This document shows positions 26,746 to 34,735 of a DNA stretch of 51,623 nucleotides, in pieces (within the stretch, counting starts at the first letter, position 1; each line of letters starts with the position of its first letter). Both the position numbers and the translations under genes were made by a program. The DNA is from CAYPTB01 sp964413535 (GTDB taxonomy: Bacteria > Planctomycetota > UBA1135 > GCA-002686595). The stretch spans positions 1 through 51,623 of the forward strand of contig CAYPTB010000003.1 of NCBI GenBank assembly GCA_964413535.1. Direction: 5' to 3'. A model generated the notes under the pieces. It was not told the origin of the DNA, searched no databases, and saw only the letters and a program-made list of their open reading frames with translations.

Positions 26746-27485
26746 GCGCGCTCTCCAGCGACCGCGCCGAAGCGACGGCCGCGCCCGTGGAACTCCGCGA
26801 CGGCCGCGGACAGCGCGCGGCCGTCGAAGTCCGGCCACAACGTGCGCGTGAACACGAGCTCGGCGTAGGCGCACTCCCAGAGCATGAAGTCGGACAGGCG
26901 CTGCTCTCCGCCGGAGCGGATGAAGAGGTCGACGTCACCGCCGGCGCCGAGCTCGCGCGCGAACTCCTCGCGCGTGGCGGCCCGGCCCGCGAGGCGCTCG
27001 GCGGCGGCGAGGATCGCGTCGCGGCCCGAGTAGTCGAGCGCGATCTGGAGCAAGAGCTTCCGGCCAGCATCCGTCCCGCGCTCAGCCGCCTCGATCGCAT
27101 CGATGGCATCGATCACATCGGTGAGCATCCGCGGCAGGCGATCTCGGCGGCCGATGACGCGCGCGCGGATGCCCTGGCCGGCGAGGCTCAAGGCCTCCTC
27201 GCGCAGGTACTCCGCGACGACCTCGAGGATGCCCGCCGTCTCGTCCGGAGAGCGCCGCCAGTTGTCCGACGAGAAGGCGAACAGCGTCAGTGTCCCGATG
27301 CCGAGCCCTGGCGCGGACGCGACGACGCGCTGCACGGCTCCGGCCCCGGCGACGTGCCCGGCCGTGCGCGGGAGGCCGCGCGCCAGGGCCCAGCGCCCGT
27401 TGCCGTCCATCGTGATGGCTACATGCAGGCGCGCGCCGCGCCTACTTTGCGCGGCAAAGCTCCTGGACAAAAGGGGGGAGCTCAC
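26742..27485 (-). CDS. uppS: Cis-prenyltransferase (polyprenyl diphosphate synthase, UppS type)
   Basis: The protein has 247 residues. The catalytic motif is TMDGNGRWA (Asp near 27). Other family blocks are LTLFAFSSDNWRRSPDE, LLQIALDYSGRDAI, VDLFIRSGGEQRLSDF and FMLWECAYAELVF. It condenses isopentenyl diphosphate units into a cis-polyprenyl carrier such as undecaprenyl diphosphate. The GTG start overlaps the regulator stop (GTGA), and its stop overlaps the permease start. Lying in a regulated ABC operon rather than with cdsA/dxr suggests a second, specialised copy. That cannot be checked in this window. Confidence 0.93.
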   Translation of the reverse strand: MSSPLLSRSFAAQSRRGARLHVAITMDGNGRWALARGLPRTAGHVAGAGAVQRVVASAPGLGIGTLTLFAFSSDNWRRSPDETAGILEVVAEYLREEALSLAGQGIRARVIGRRDRLPRMLTDVIDAIDAIEAAERGTDAGRKLLLQIALDYSGRDAILAAAERLAGRAATREEFARELGAGGDVDLFIRSGGEQRLSDFMLWECAYAELVFTRTLWPDFDGRALSAAVAEFHGRGRRFGAVAGERA

Positions 27486-27844
27486 GAGGCGCCGCCCTCG
27501 CGCGCCGCGCGGATGATCGACTCCATGTGCTCGATGTACCCGGACAGCGCCCGCCGCCCGGCCGCCGTCAGGCTGAACTCGCTGCGCGGGACGCGTCCGT
27601 CGAAGCCCTTCGAGCAGGCGACGTAGCCGGCCTCTTCGAGCCGGCGCGCGTGGATGGCGAGGTTGCCGTCGGTCAGGCCGAGCAGGCCCTTCAGGTCCTG
27701 GAACGAGAGCACCGGATTCGCCGCGAGTGCGCTGACGATGCCGAGCCGCGCGCGCTCGTGGATGACGCGATCGAGGCCGGCCGCGGCAGCGCCGGGTGCG
27801 GTTGGCACGAGCCTGCGACGCGCTCTGCGCGCCGGCTCAGCCAC
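27482..27844 (-). CDS. Winged-helix transcriptional regulator
   Basis: The protein has 120 residues with a GTG start that overlaps the end of the membrane protein gene by 8 bp. The DNA-binding fold reads RARLGIVSALAANPVLSFQD, LKGLLGLTDGNLAIHARRLE, EAGYVACSKGF, and a wing ending in FSLTAAGRRALSGYIEHME. This is the short one-domain 'ArsR/MarR-like' group (HTH_34-like) found next to membrane proteins. It has no visible metal-site Cys pair. It probably controls this five-gene operon. Confidence 0.88.
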   Translation of the reverse strand: MAEPARRARRRLVPTAPGAAAAGLDRVIHERARLGIVSALAANPVLSFQDLKGLLGLTDGNLAIHARRLEEAGYVACSKGFDGRVPRSEFSLTAAGRRALSGYIEHMESIIRAAREGGAS

Positions 27845-28451
27845 CGTAGCGCCTCCAGATCACGACGCCGAAGCCGAGGTTCAGACCGCCGAAGCCGAGC
27901 GCCATGAAGAGATCGCCGAGCGACGCCGGCGCTGCCGCGGCGAGGACGCCGAGCGCGAGGAAGCTCGCGCCGAGGACGCGCACGACCGGCTCGGAGAAGA
28001 GGCCCGCGGCGAGGAGGCCCGTGCCGTAGAGCGCGAGCCACGCCGCCGGCAGCGCCGCGGTCGCGTCTGCGCGCCACAGCGCGAGCGTCAGCGCGGCGCC
28101 AGCGACGAGCGGCGGGCAGAGACCGCCGACGAAACGCGCACCGACTCCGCGCGAGATCGGCGTGCCCGCCGCGCGCGCTTTGCGCCACAGCGCGACGCCG
28201 CCGACGGACACCGCGGCCGCGGCCGTCAACGCCCAGACGGCGAGCCACGCGGCGTCCGTCGCCTGCGCCGCGGCGACGGCGGAACCGGCGCAGCCGAGTG
28301 CTCCCATCGCCATTCCGCCCTTGCCGGGAACGGCCGTGAATGCCTTCGAGCGCTCCATCGTCTCGCGGATGAAGCGCAGGTCCGCCGCCGCGCGACCGTG
28401 GAGTGCGAAGCGTTCGGGCGGCAACGCGCGAAGACGGCGGAGCGGTCTCAC
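27837..28451 (-). CDS. Membrane protein, first gene of the uppS/ABC operon
   Basis: The GTG at 28451 gives 204 residues. A soluble N-terminus (RFIRETMERSKAFTAVPGKG) precedes six hydrophobic segments, the last being LGDLFMALGFGGLNLGFGVV before a basic end. I recall this N-terminal FIRETMERxxxFTAVPGxGG block from uncharacterised membrane proteins paired with one-domain winged-helix regulators in other phyla. The pair may work as a sensor and regulator, but this is inference. Upstream in-frame starts run into the relic region and are unlikely. Confidence 0.78.
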   Translation of the reverse strand: MRPLRRLRALPPERFALHGRAAADLRFIRETMERSKAFTAVPGKGGMAMGALGCAGSAVAAAQATDAAWLAVWALTAAAAVSVGGVALWRKARAAGTPISRGVGARFVGGLCPPLVAGAALTLALWRADATAALPAAWLALYGTGLLAAGLFSEPVVRVLGASFLALGVLAAAAPASLGDLFMALGFGGLNLGFGVVIWRRYGG

Positions 28452-28562
28452 GGCGTTCAGACTACGCCGGGCCGCCGGGCCGACAAGTACTTTGCTGTAA
28501 AAAGCCAAGGAGGCTGGAAAGCAACTCTCCCGCGCGCTTTCCGCCGAGGCGGCTCCTTCACA

Positions 28563-28748
28563 GAACGGGGATCGGTCGACTCCGCAGGCGAGCTCTCGCG
28601 TCTTGGAGCCGTCGCAGGTAGCGGTTTGGGAGCGGCCCGAGATCTTGCAGCGCGTCTTGGCGGAGTCGAAGGCTACTCGAGTTCCCTTTCCTCGGCTCGG
28701 CTCGCGATTCGACGCGGTCGTACTCACCGGCGCCGCGCGGCTCCCGGC
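28563..28748 (+). pseudogene. Decayed 5' fragment of the nuclease-helicase gene
   Basis: These bases align with about 19266-19460 of the intact gene. Shared stretches include GGAGCCGTCGCAGGT and GATCTTGCAGCGCGTCTTGG, and the last 50 bases differ at only a few positions. The implied peptide reads EPSQVAVWERPEILQRVLAE and LGSRFDAVVLTGAA, but it lacks one residue in the first block and about five around the LFLEFDVP segment. It breaks off before the catalytic Glu-x-Lys. No helicase part follows. It lies in the gap between the uppS operon and the cytochrome gene (28452-28834), which otherwise holds nothing I recognise. Confidence 0.8.
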
Positions 28749-28834
28749 CCGGGGGGCGCGAGCGGGGGGGATCGCGACCTTTGTCGGCGACCGTACACGG
28801 AACGTATGGCGAGCGTACAATCGGGCGAGCTGCG

Positions 28835-31402
28835 ATGTTCGGTCGTGCCTCCTTGTCCGTGGCCGCCGGCGCGCTCCTCGCTTCCCTCGCCGCCAGCCAT
28901 GCGGGAGTGCAAGCGACTGGAGCCGAACATCCGCTCGCCGAGCGCGCGGGCTGGCCGGTGACGAGCGGCGCGGCGCCGGGCTACGTGCCGGACCTGGCCT
29001 GCGCCGACTGCCACGCCGACCTGTGGCAGAGCTACCAGCACGTCGGGATGGCGCGCTCGTTCGCGCGCGTGTCGCGCGAGAGTGCGGACGGCGACTTCTC
29101 GGGCGCCGAGTTCTTCCACGAGCTCTCCGGCAACCACTACGCGAACGTGCAGCGCGGCGACGCGTTCTTCCAGCAGCGCTGGCGCGAGGACGCCGAGGGC
29201 CGGCGCTACGCGGAGCACGAGCAGAAGATCGACTGGGTCGTCGGCTCCGGCTCGAAGGTGCAGACCTACCTGTACCAGACGCCGTCGGGCGAGCTCTTCC
29301 AGCTCCCGGTGAGCTGGTACGCGGATCCCGGTCGCTGGCGCATGTCGCCCGGCTACGACGTGCCGGTGCACGAGGACTTCCGGCGTCGCATCAGCCGGCA
29401 GTGCATGTTCTGCCACGACGCGTATCCCGACGTTCCGGCCGGGAGCGACGGCTACGGCGATCCGCTCGCCTTCCCGCACGCGCTGCCCGAGGGCATCGGC
29501 TGCCAGCGCTGTCACGGCCCGGGCGCGGAGCACGTGGCGCTCGCCCTGGAGCGCGGCGCCGACGACGAGCGGATCCGCGCGTCGATCGTCAATCCCGCGC
29601 GCCTCGCGCCGCGGCTGCGCGACGACGTGTGCTTCCAGTGCCACCTGCAGCCGGTGTCGATCGTCGGGAACACCGTGCTCCAGCCCGGGCGCGGCGCGTA
29701 CTCGTTCGTGCCCGGCACGCCGCTCGACGACTACCACGTGCAGTTCGACGTGTCGGAGCCGCTGCCCGCCTCCGAGCGCTTCGAGATCAACCACCACGCG
29801 TACCGACTGCGCCAGAGCCGGTGCTACCAGGAGAGCGGCACCGCGCTCACGTGCACGACCTGCCACGACCCGCACGTGAAGGTGACGGGCGAGCAGCGGG
29901 CAGAGCACTACCGCGCGAAGTGCCTCGAATGCCACGCGTCGGAGGACTGCAGCGTCGGGCCGATGGAAGCGAGCCTTTCGACCGACGCCAGCGGCGCGCA
30001 CGGCGGCGCGCGCTCGGATGCGACCGGCGCAGGCGCCGAGGCGACCGGCGCAAGCGCCGATGCGACCGGCGCACACGCCGATGCGACCGGCGCAAGCGCC
30101 GAGGCCAGCCGCGCCGGGGCCGGCGGAGCGAACGAGGCGGCTCTCGCGGCGCAGCGCGGCGACTGCGTCGCGTGCCACATGCCGAAGCGCCGGCCGCGCG
30201 ACGTGATCCAGGCGACGATGACCGACCACCTGATCCGCCGCGAACCCGCGCCGCGCGCGTGGCTCGATCCGCTCCCCGAGCTCGTGGCCATCGACGTCGC
30301 CGGGATCGCGCCCTACTTCCCCGACCGCGCTCCAGCGGACGCGTCGCTCGCGCTCTTCGGCGCGCTGCTCGAGACACGCAACCGCGCGCTGCGCGGCGCG
30401 CGCGCCGGCCCGCCGACGAGCGCCATGCAGCTCGTGCGGCAGCTCGTGCGCGCGATCCGCGCGACGCCGTCGGCCACCGCGGACGCGTGGCTCGACCTCG
30501 GCAACGCCCACTTCGACGCCGGCGAGCTCGACCTGGCGCTCGAGGTGCTCGCCTTCGCCGCGCGGCGCTTCCCCGCCGAGGGCGAGATCCATCGCTCGCT
30601 GGGCGGCGCCCTCGCCGTCTCGGGCGACCACGCCGCGGCCCTCGCCGAGTTCGAGCGCGCCCGGGCGCTCCTGGGCGAGGAGCCCGACCTCCTGTTCGGG
30701 CGCGCGGCGTCGCTCGCGCGCACGGGCTCTCAGGACGCCCTGCGCGAGGCCGTCGCGGTCTACCGGCGCGGGCTCGAGCTGCGCCCGAACGACGCGCTCG
30801 CGCACTACGAGCTCGCCGTGCTCCACCTCGTCCGCGGCGACCTCGAGTCGGCGATCACCGAGCTCGAGCTCGCCGCCCAGATCGAGCCCGCGACGCCCCA
30901 CTACCACCGCGTCCTAGGCGACGCGTACGCAGAGCGCCCGGACTGGGCGCGCGCGCTCCGCGCCTGGAGCATCGCAGCCGCCTCGACGGTCGACGACCTC
31001 GACCTCGCGCGCAAGCTGGCCTTCGTTCTGCTCGCCTGCCCCGAAGCGGAGCTGCGCGACGACGCCGCCGGCCTCGCGCAGGCCGAGCTCGCCGCCCGGA
31101 TCGCTCCCGAGGACTGCGCCGCGCGGGCGCTCCTCGCGCTCGGCCGCCTGCTCGCCTCCGACTGGCCGGGAGCCCTGACCGCCGCGCGCGAATCGAAGCT
31201 CCTCGGCGCCGATCCGGTCGTGTGCGAGAGCATCGCGGCGCTCTGCCTCGACGAGCTGGGCAGCGCGGCGGACGCGAGCCGCTCCCGCGCGCTCGCCACA
31301 CAGGCTCTGGCCGAGGAGACCCCCGTCGGCCCGCTCCGGCCGCGCGTCCTGGAGCTCGTCGCCCGAGCCGCGCCCGTCGCACGCGAGCGCAAGACTCGGT
31401 GA
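28835..31402 (+). CDS. Heptaheme c-type cytochrome with C-terminal TPR repeats
   Basis: The protein has 855 residues, starting at the ATG that opens a signal peptide (MFGRASLSVAAGALLASLAA). There are seven heme-binding CxxCH motifs: CADCH (56-60), CMFCH, CQRCH, CFQCH, CTTCH, CLECH and CVACH (near 444). After about residue 490 come tetratricopeptide-like helices (AWLDLGNAHFDAGELDLALE, DALAHYELAVLHLVRGDLES). It should act in the periplasm in electron transfer, with the TPRs binding a partner. A 21-bp repeat interrupts the heme domain between hemes six and seven. It stands alone and is convergent with the CnrX-like gene. Confidence 0.9.
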   Translation: MFGRASLSVAAGALLASLAASHAGVQATGAEHPLAERAGWPVTSGAAPGYVPDLACADCHADLWQSYQHVGMARSFARVSRESADGDFSGAEFFHELSGNHYANVQRGDAFFQQRWREDAEGRRYAEHEQKIDWVVGSGSKVQTYLYQTPSGELFQLPVSWYADPGRWRMSPGYDVPVHEDFRRRISRQCMFCHDAYPDVPAGSDGYGDPLAFPHALPEGIGCQRCHGPGAEHVALALERGADDERIRASIVNPARLAPRLRDDVCFQCHLQPVSIVGNTVLQPGRGAYSFVPGTPLDDYHVQFDVSEPLPASERFEINHHAYRLRQSRCYQESGTALTCTTCHDPHVKVTGEQRAEHYRAKCLECHASEDCSVGPMEASLSTDASGAHGGARSDATGAGAEATGASADATGAHADATGASAEASRAGAGGANEAALAAQRGDCVACHMPKRRPRDVIQATMTDHLIRREPAPRAWLDPLPELVAIDVAGIAPYFPDRAPADASLALFGALLETRNRALRGARAGPPTSAMQLVRQLVRAIRATPSATADAWLDLGNAHFDAGELDLALEVLAFAARRFPAEGEIHRSLGGALAVSGDHAAALAEFERARALLGEEPDLLFGRAASLARTGSQDALREAVAVYRRGLELRPNDALAHYELAVLHLVRGDLESAITELELAAQIEPATPHYHRVLGDAYAERPDWARALRAWSIAAASTVDDLDLARKLAFVLLACPEAELRDDAAGLAQAELAARIAPEDCAARALLALGRLLASDWPGALTAARESKLLGADPVVCESIAALCLDELGSAADASRSRALATQALAEETPVGPLRPRVLELVARAAPVARERKTR
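30017..30100 (+). repeat. 21-bp in-frame tandem repeat inside the cytochrome gene
   Basis: Four copies of a 21-bp unit encode DATGAGA, EATGASA, DATGAHA and DATGASA. Units are almost identical in sequence and keep the reading frame, and an Ala/Gly/Ser-rich stretch surrounds them. They form a flexible linker between the CLECH and CVACH hemes. Such repeats tend to vary in copy number between strains. Confidence 0.9.
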
Positions 31403-31550
31403 CGCACGAGCCTTCGGTAGCGCGCTCGACCTGCGTTCCTCGGTGCAAGCGTTCCAGAGCAGGTGGACCGCCACCCGCGGTGATCTGCGCACCGGCATCG
31501 AAGCCGATCCAGCCGTCGCAGCCATCTCGAGGTTCAGGCCCCGAGGCAGC

Positions 31551-31970
31551 CTAGTGCGGCGTGCGCGTTCGTAGGGTGGGGTCGACGCGCTCGACGTGCT
31601 CGAGGATCCGTTCACGAGTACTGCGCCACCTCTCTGCTTGCCGAGGCGTCAGCACGGCCTCGATCCGGTCGAGTGCCGGGAGGACGATGGCCCGGATCTC
31701 GTCGTTGTGCTCGCTCTTGAAGTGGGAGAGCTCCCGATGCGCTTCGAGCACGATCGTCTCGATCGTCGCCTCCTGGTCCGGGCCGAGATCGAGCTCCCCG
31801 TCGAGCCAGCTCACTGCCAGCCCCTGCACCGCGTGCGGGACGTCGGAGTGGAAGCTTCGCAGGCGGTGGTGCACGTATCCCGCCGCTACGAGGACGCCTG
31901 TGACCGCGCCGGCCAGGAAGACCCCGAGGAGCCCGAGCGAGAGCAAGCATCCGCGGCGGTCGACGGCCAT
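31551..31970 (-). CDS. Periplasmic metal-sensor-like protein (CnrX/Spy type)
   Basis: The protein has 139 residues. One N-terminal membrane anchor (LSLGLLGVFLAGAVTGVLVA) is followed by a helical periplasmic domain. This carries the CnrX/Spy-CpxP pattern: LGPDQEATIETIVLEAHREL, SHFKSEHNDEIRAIVLPALD and IEAVLTPRQAERW. His and Glu residues in the first helices could bind metal. Its ATG shares one base with the stop of the preceding gene (TGATG). In CnrYXH systems the anchored sensor controls release of the ECF sigma factor; the same order here supports that role. Confidence 0.8.
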   Translation of the reverse strand: MAVDRRGCLLSLGLLGVFLAGAVTGVLVAAGYVHHRLRSFHSDVPHAVQGLAVSWLDGELDLGPDQEATIETIVLEAHRELSHFKSEHNDEIRAIVLPALDRIEAVLTPRQAERWRSTRERILEHVERVDPTLRTRTPH

Positions 31971-32290
31971 CACCACACCAACACGAGCTGGAACAAGCCC
32001 TGCGGATCGGCGGCGAGGACGCGCGCGAGCTCGAGGGACGGATCGAGCGCAGAAGCGCGCGGGCCGACGACGACCGCCGCGAGGATGGCGGCCGCCGCCG
32101 CAGCCCAGAAGGCGTTCCGGACGATCCGCTCCAGCGCTGCCTGGGCCGCCGCGCGCGATCGCGCCGAGGCGGCGCGGACCGAGTGCATGACGGTCGCCTT
32201 CCAGATAGGGTCGAGCCCGGGCACGTCGTCCGCGCGCCAAGCGCGTGCCAGGCGAACCTCCAACGCCTCGAGGTCGCCGCGCTCCTTCAC
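31970..32290 (-). CDS. Small one-helix membrane protein, probable anti-sigma factor
   Basis: The protein has 106 residues. A cytoplasmic N-terminal half (LEALEVRLARAWRADDVPGL) is followed by one membrane helix (AFWAAAAAAILAAVVV) and a short outer part. The GTG start overlaps the sigma factor stop (GTGA), and its own stop overlaps the next start. Size, topology and gene position match anti-sigma proteins such as CnrY/CzcY-like peptides, though the sequence itself shows no zinc anti-sigma motif. The call therefore rests on context. Confidence 0.6.
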   Translation of the reverse strand: MKERGDLEALEVRLARAWRADDVPGLDPIWKATVMHSVRAASARSRAAAQAALERIVRNAFWAAAAAAILAAVVVGPRASALDPSLELARVLAADPQGLFQLVLVW

Positions 32291-32853
32291 GCCCGCCACT
32301 CCTGGTCGGAAACGACCCGCCCCAAGAGCCGACGCAGGCGGACGCGCGCGCGATGCGCGCGCACCTTCGCCTTCGACTCGCTCCAACCGAGGATCCGCGC
32401 ACACTCCTTCATGGCGAGCTCCTCGATGTACACGAGGGTGAGGATCTCACGATCCTCGCGATCGAGGTGCGCGAGCACCCACTCGCACAGCTCGCGATCG
32501 CCCACCGGGGGAGCGGCCCGGGCGACCTCGGAATCCAGGTCGGCGTCGCCCGCCGTGAGCGCGTCGCGCCGCCGAGCACGCCAATAGTCGGCACAGGTGC
32601 GGAGCGTGACGCGCACGAGCCAGTGCTCGAAGGGGTGCGTCTCGGCGTAGGACGCGAGGGACAGGTAGGCGGCGACGAACGCGTCGTGAGCGACTTCGGA
32701 CACCGCCGACCTGGGCACACTCCGCGCGACCAGTCGTCGGACCCGTCCTCCGTGCCGGTCCACGAGCCTCGCGAACGCGTCGGCGTCACCCGCCACGACG
32801 CGCCGCACGATCGCTCCATCGGGCTCATCAGGTGCCGCTCCATGGCGTTCCAT
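32287..32853 (-). CDS. ECF-family RNA polymerase sigma factor
   Basis: The protein has 188 residues. Region 2 is seen in VAGDADAFARLVDRHGGRVR, AHDAFVAAYLSLASY and FEHWLVRVTLRTCADYWRAR. Region 4 is seen in LAHLDREDREILTLVYIEEL, AMKECARILGWSESKAKVRA and the following HRARVRLRRLL. There is no C-terminal extension. The ATG at 32853 fits the usual short lead before region 2. It should direct transcription of a stress regulon and is coupled to a membrane protein and a metal-sensor-like protein, so transition metals are the likely signal. Confidence 0.92.
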   Translation of the reverse strand: MERHGAAPDEPDGAIVRRVVAGDADAFARLVDRHGGRVRRLVARSVPRSAVSEVAHDAFVAAYLSLASYAETHPFEHWLVRVTLRTCADYWRARRRDALTAGDADLDSEVARAAPPVGDRELCEWVLAHLDREDREILTLVYIEELAMKECARILGWSESKAKVRAHRARVRLRRLLGRVVSDQEWRA

Positions 32854-32927
32854 CGGCGGATGCGAACCGGAGTGTCGGGGAACGCCTCGGTGTAGGCAAC
32901 GCTGGTCCGGCTCATCCGTTCGGTCGT

Positions 32928-33458
32928 CTACTGACGTTCGGCCCACATCCTCATGCCCGCGCCGGCGCCGTGCGCATGCGCATGGAGGACTTCGAGCAGG
33001 TGCGACCCGTGCCCGTGCAGCTTTGCCGCTCGGGCTAGCTGGTCGGGAGTGAGCGCCGCGTGCACGTCCTTCAGCGCTCGGGCCACCTCGATGGCGAACT
33101 CGCCCTGGGCCTGACCGAGGCGGATCGCCGCCGCCCGGATCGCCGCCTCGTCGAGCTCGCCGCTCCGGACGAGCCCGAGCTGCTCCCTGTGCGCGTCCAC
33201 GAGCGCGCGACCCCGCTCCTCGAGCCCGGGCGTCGCTGCCAGGATCGTGGCGGCGACCTGCCTGCGCTGCTGCGCGTCGAGCTCGAGCTGGTCCGAAACG
33301 TCGTCGAGGTGCTCGGCCATCCGGGCCCCCAGGTCGCCGTGCAGCAGCTCTACGATCCGGGCGTGCAGGTCGCGGTGATCTCCGGAGAGCGTCGCGTGCG
33401 CGATCGAGACCAGCCCCATCACGAGGAGCGCGGCCAGAGCGATCGTCCCTGTCTTCAT
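32928..33458 (-). CDS. Spy/CpxP-like periplasmic protein with His-rich tail
   Basis: The protein has 176 residues. The signal peptide MKTGTIALAALLVMGLVSIA ends in AHA. The mature part is helical and amphipathic: LHARIVELLHGDLGARMAEH, DQLELDAQQRRQVAATILAA and DVHAALTPDQLARAAKLHGH. It ends with HGSHLLEVLHAHAHGAGAG, a likely metal ligand cluster. It lies 74 bp upstream of the ECF sigma factor in the same direction and is probably the first gene of that operon. It may buffer metal or chaperone proteins in the periplasm. Confidence 0.8.
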   Translation of the reverse strand: MKTGTIALAALLVMGLVSIAHATLSGDHRDLHARIVELLHGDLGARMAEHLDDVSDQLELDAQQRRQVAATILAATPGLEERGRALVDAHREQLGLVRSGELDEAAIRAAAIRLGQAQGEFAIEVARALKDVHAALTPDQLARAAKLHGHGSHLLEVLHAHAHGAGAGMRMWAERQ

Positions 33459-33913
33459 GCTCGGGTTCCTTCCGTTCTGCGGGGCTCGCGCCCACGGCGG
33501 AGGCCCATCCTCCGCACGCCCTCGATCGCGCGGGAGACGCCGGCGGTTACTGGATTCCGACATTGGAGGCCCGGCTGACGCCGAGTCCCGCAGACGTCTC
33601 AGCGGAACGAGCCGCCGCTGGACCGCGCGTCAGCCCTTCCGGCTCCCCGGCCACCTGGGTCTCGAGCGGAATTCCGGCAGCTCGCTCCACAGAGAATCTC
33701 CCGCCCCAACTCGGCTGGATCCCCCCTCGGCTGCAGCGCTCTGGCGGACGAAGAAGGCGCTGCGCGACGAGGCCATCCGCCGCGGGCACATCGGTAACAG
33801 ATGTAACCAACCCGGCACACGGGTGACATGCGGGCGAGCGCGACGCGCGCCGTTCCAGTCCACGGCGACGACGCGCTCGCCCTGCATCCTGCTCCGCGCA
33901 CGGGGTGCGCGCC
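33459..33913. other. Intergenic region upstream of the ECF operon
   Basis: No gene is supported in these 455 bp. On the minus strand GGAATCC (33552-33558) is followed about 14 bases later by CGTCTC (33534-33539), which loosely resembles an ECF-type promoter, though the spacing is short. Direct repeats GTAAC at 33794-33798 and 33803-33807 lie further upstream in an A/T-rich spot. Both could be regulatory but neither is strong. Confidence 0.35.
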
Positions 33914-34735
33914 TCAGGGCGCCAGCGGAGCCGTGGGCGCCGGCGGGAACAGGCCGACGAGCCACTGCTGCCAGTGCTCCTGCTCTGCGGCGGCCGCGCT
34001 GGCGCGCGGGCCGTAGAAGAACGCCTGCAGCGTCGCCATGCGCATGCCCATGCAGTCCATCGCGCTCGCGAGCACGATGCCGGGAGCCGGTGTGTCCACG
34101 ACGACCATCACCCCCTTGCCCTGCGGCACGTCGTCGACCGCTTGCACGGTGCCGGCCATGGCCGCGCCGTGCGCTTGCACGCGCACGGCTTGGCCGACGC
34201 GCGGCGCAGGCGCGCCGAGTGCGCGCGACAGCGTGTTCCAGATCGCGTCCGCTCCGTCCGCGACCGGCGCCATGAGCACGAACGACGCCGCGGCTTCGCC
34301 GGCGTGGTGCTCGAGGTAGTGGCGCAGCACGCGGAAGTAGCCGGGCCAGCCGTGCTCGGTGCTCTCGAGCTGACCGTCCCAATCGTCGGTGCTCGCGAAC
34401 AGGCTGTGCACGACGCGCACGATGCACTTGCCGCCCCCCTTCGCTTCGACGCTCCATTCGGTCGCTACCGGTGGACCGCCCTGCAGCCACGTCGTGTCCT
34501 CCGCGACCAACCGGTGCGGCGGCTGCCACGCGGTGATCGTCGCGCCCGACACCATGCCTCCGCCGAAGTCCAGGGCGATCGAACCGCCGACGCGGCCCTC
34601 GATCTTGGCGGGAACGAACCACGCCGAGATGCCAGGACCGGTGGCGATCGCCTCCCACACCTCTTCCGGCGTCCCGGTGACTTCGACTTCGACTTGGACG
34701 CTGCGGCGTCCGGACGGCTCCTTCTCGACGCTCAT
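33914..34735 (-). CDS. SRPBCC (AHSA1-like) domain protein
   Basis: The protein has 273 residues. The first 140 form a START-like SRPBCC/AHSA1 fold: VQVEVEVTGTPEEVWEAIAT, GPGISAWFVPAKIEGRVGGS and WSVEAKGGGKCIVRVVHSLF. The second half (AVRVQAHGAAMAGTVQAVDD) is a further ligand-binding-like part, not a standard short AHSA1 protein. The ATG overlaps the stop of the ArsR-type regulator (ATGA). Such regulator/SRPBCC pairs are common and often form a small toxin- or ligand-response unit; the ligand is unknown. Confidence 0.88.
   Translation of the reverse strand: MSVEKEPSGRRSVQVEVEVTGTPEEVWEAIATGPGISAWFVPAKIEGRVGGSIALDFGGGMVSGATITAWQPPHRLVAEDTTWLQGGPPVATEWSVEAKGGGKCIVRVVHSLFASTDDWDGQLESTEHGWPGYFRVLRHYLEHHAGEAAASFVLMAPVADGADAIWNTLSRALGAPAPRVGQAVRVQAHGAAMAGTVQAVDDVPQGKGVMVVVDTPAPGIVLASAMDCMGMRMATLQAFFYGPRASAAAAEQEHWQQWLVGLFPPAPTAPLAP

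Noticed and set aside
28603..31554. Plus-strand open frame of 983 codons overlapping the cytochrome gene.
   Set aside because: It starts in the nuclease-helicase relic and then runs out of frame through the cytochrome, giving an Arg-rich product. Only the first 50 codons have meaning, as relic.
33794..33807. GTAAC direct repeats as a regulator site for the ECF operon.
   Set aside because: They are more than 330 bp from the nearest start and only five bases long each, so the case is too weak to list as a site.
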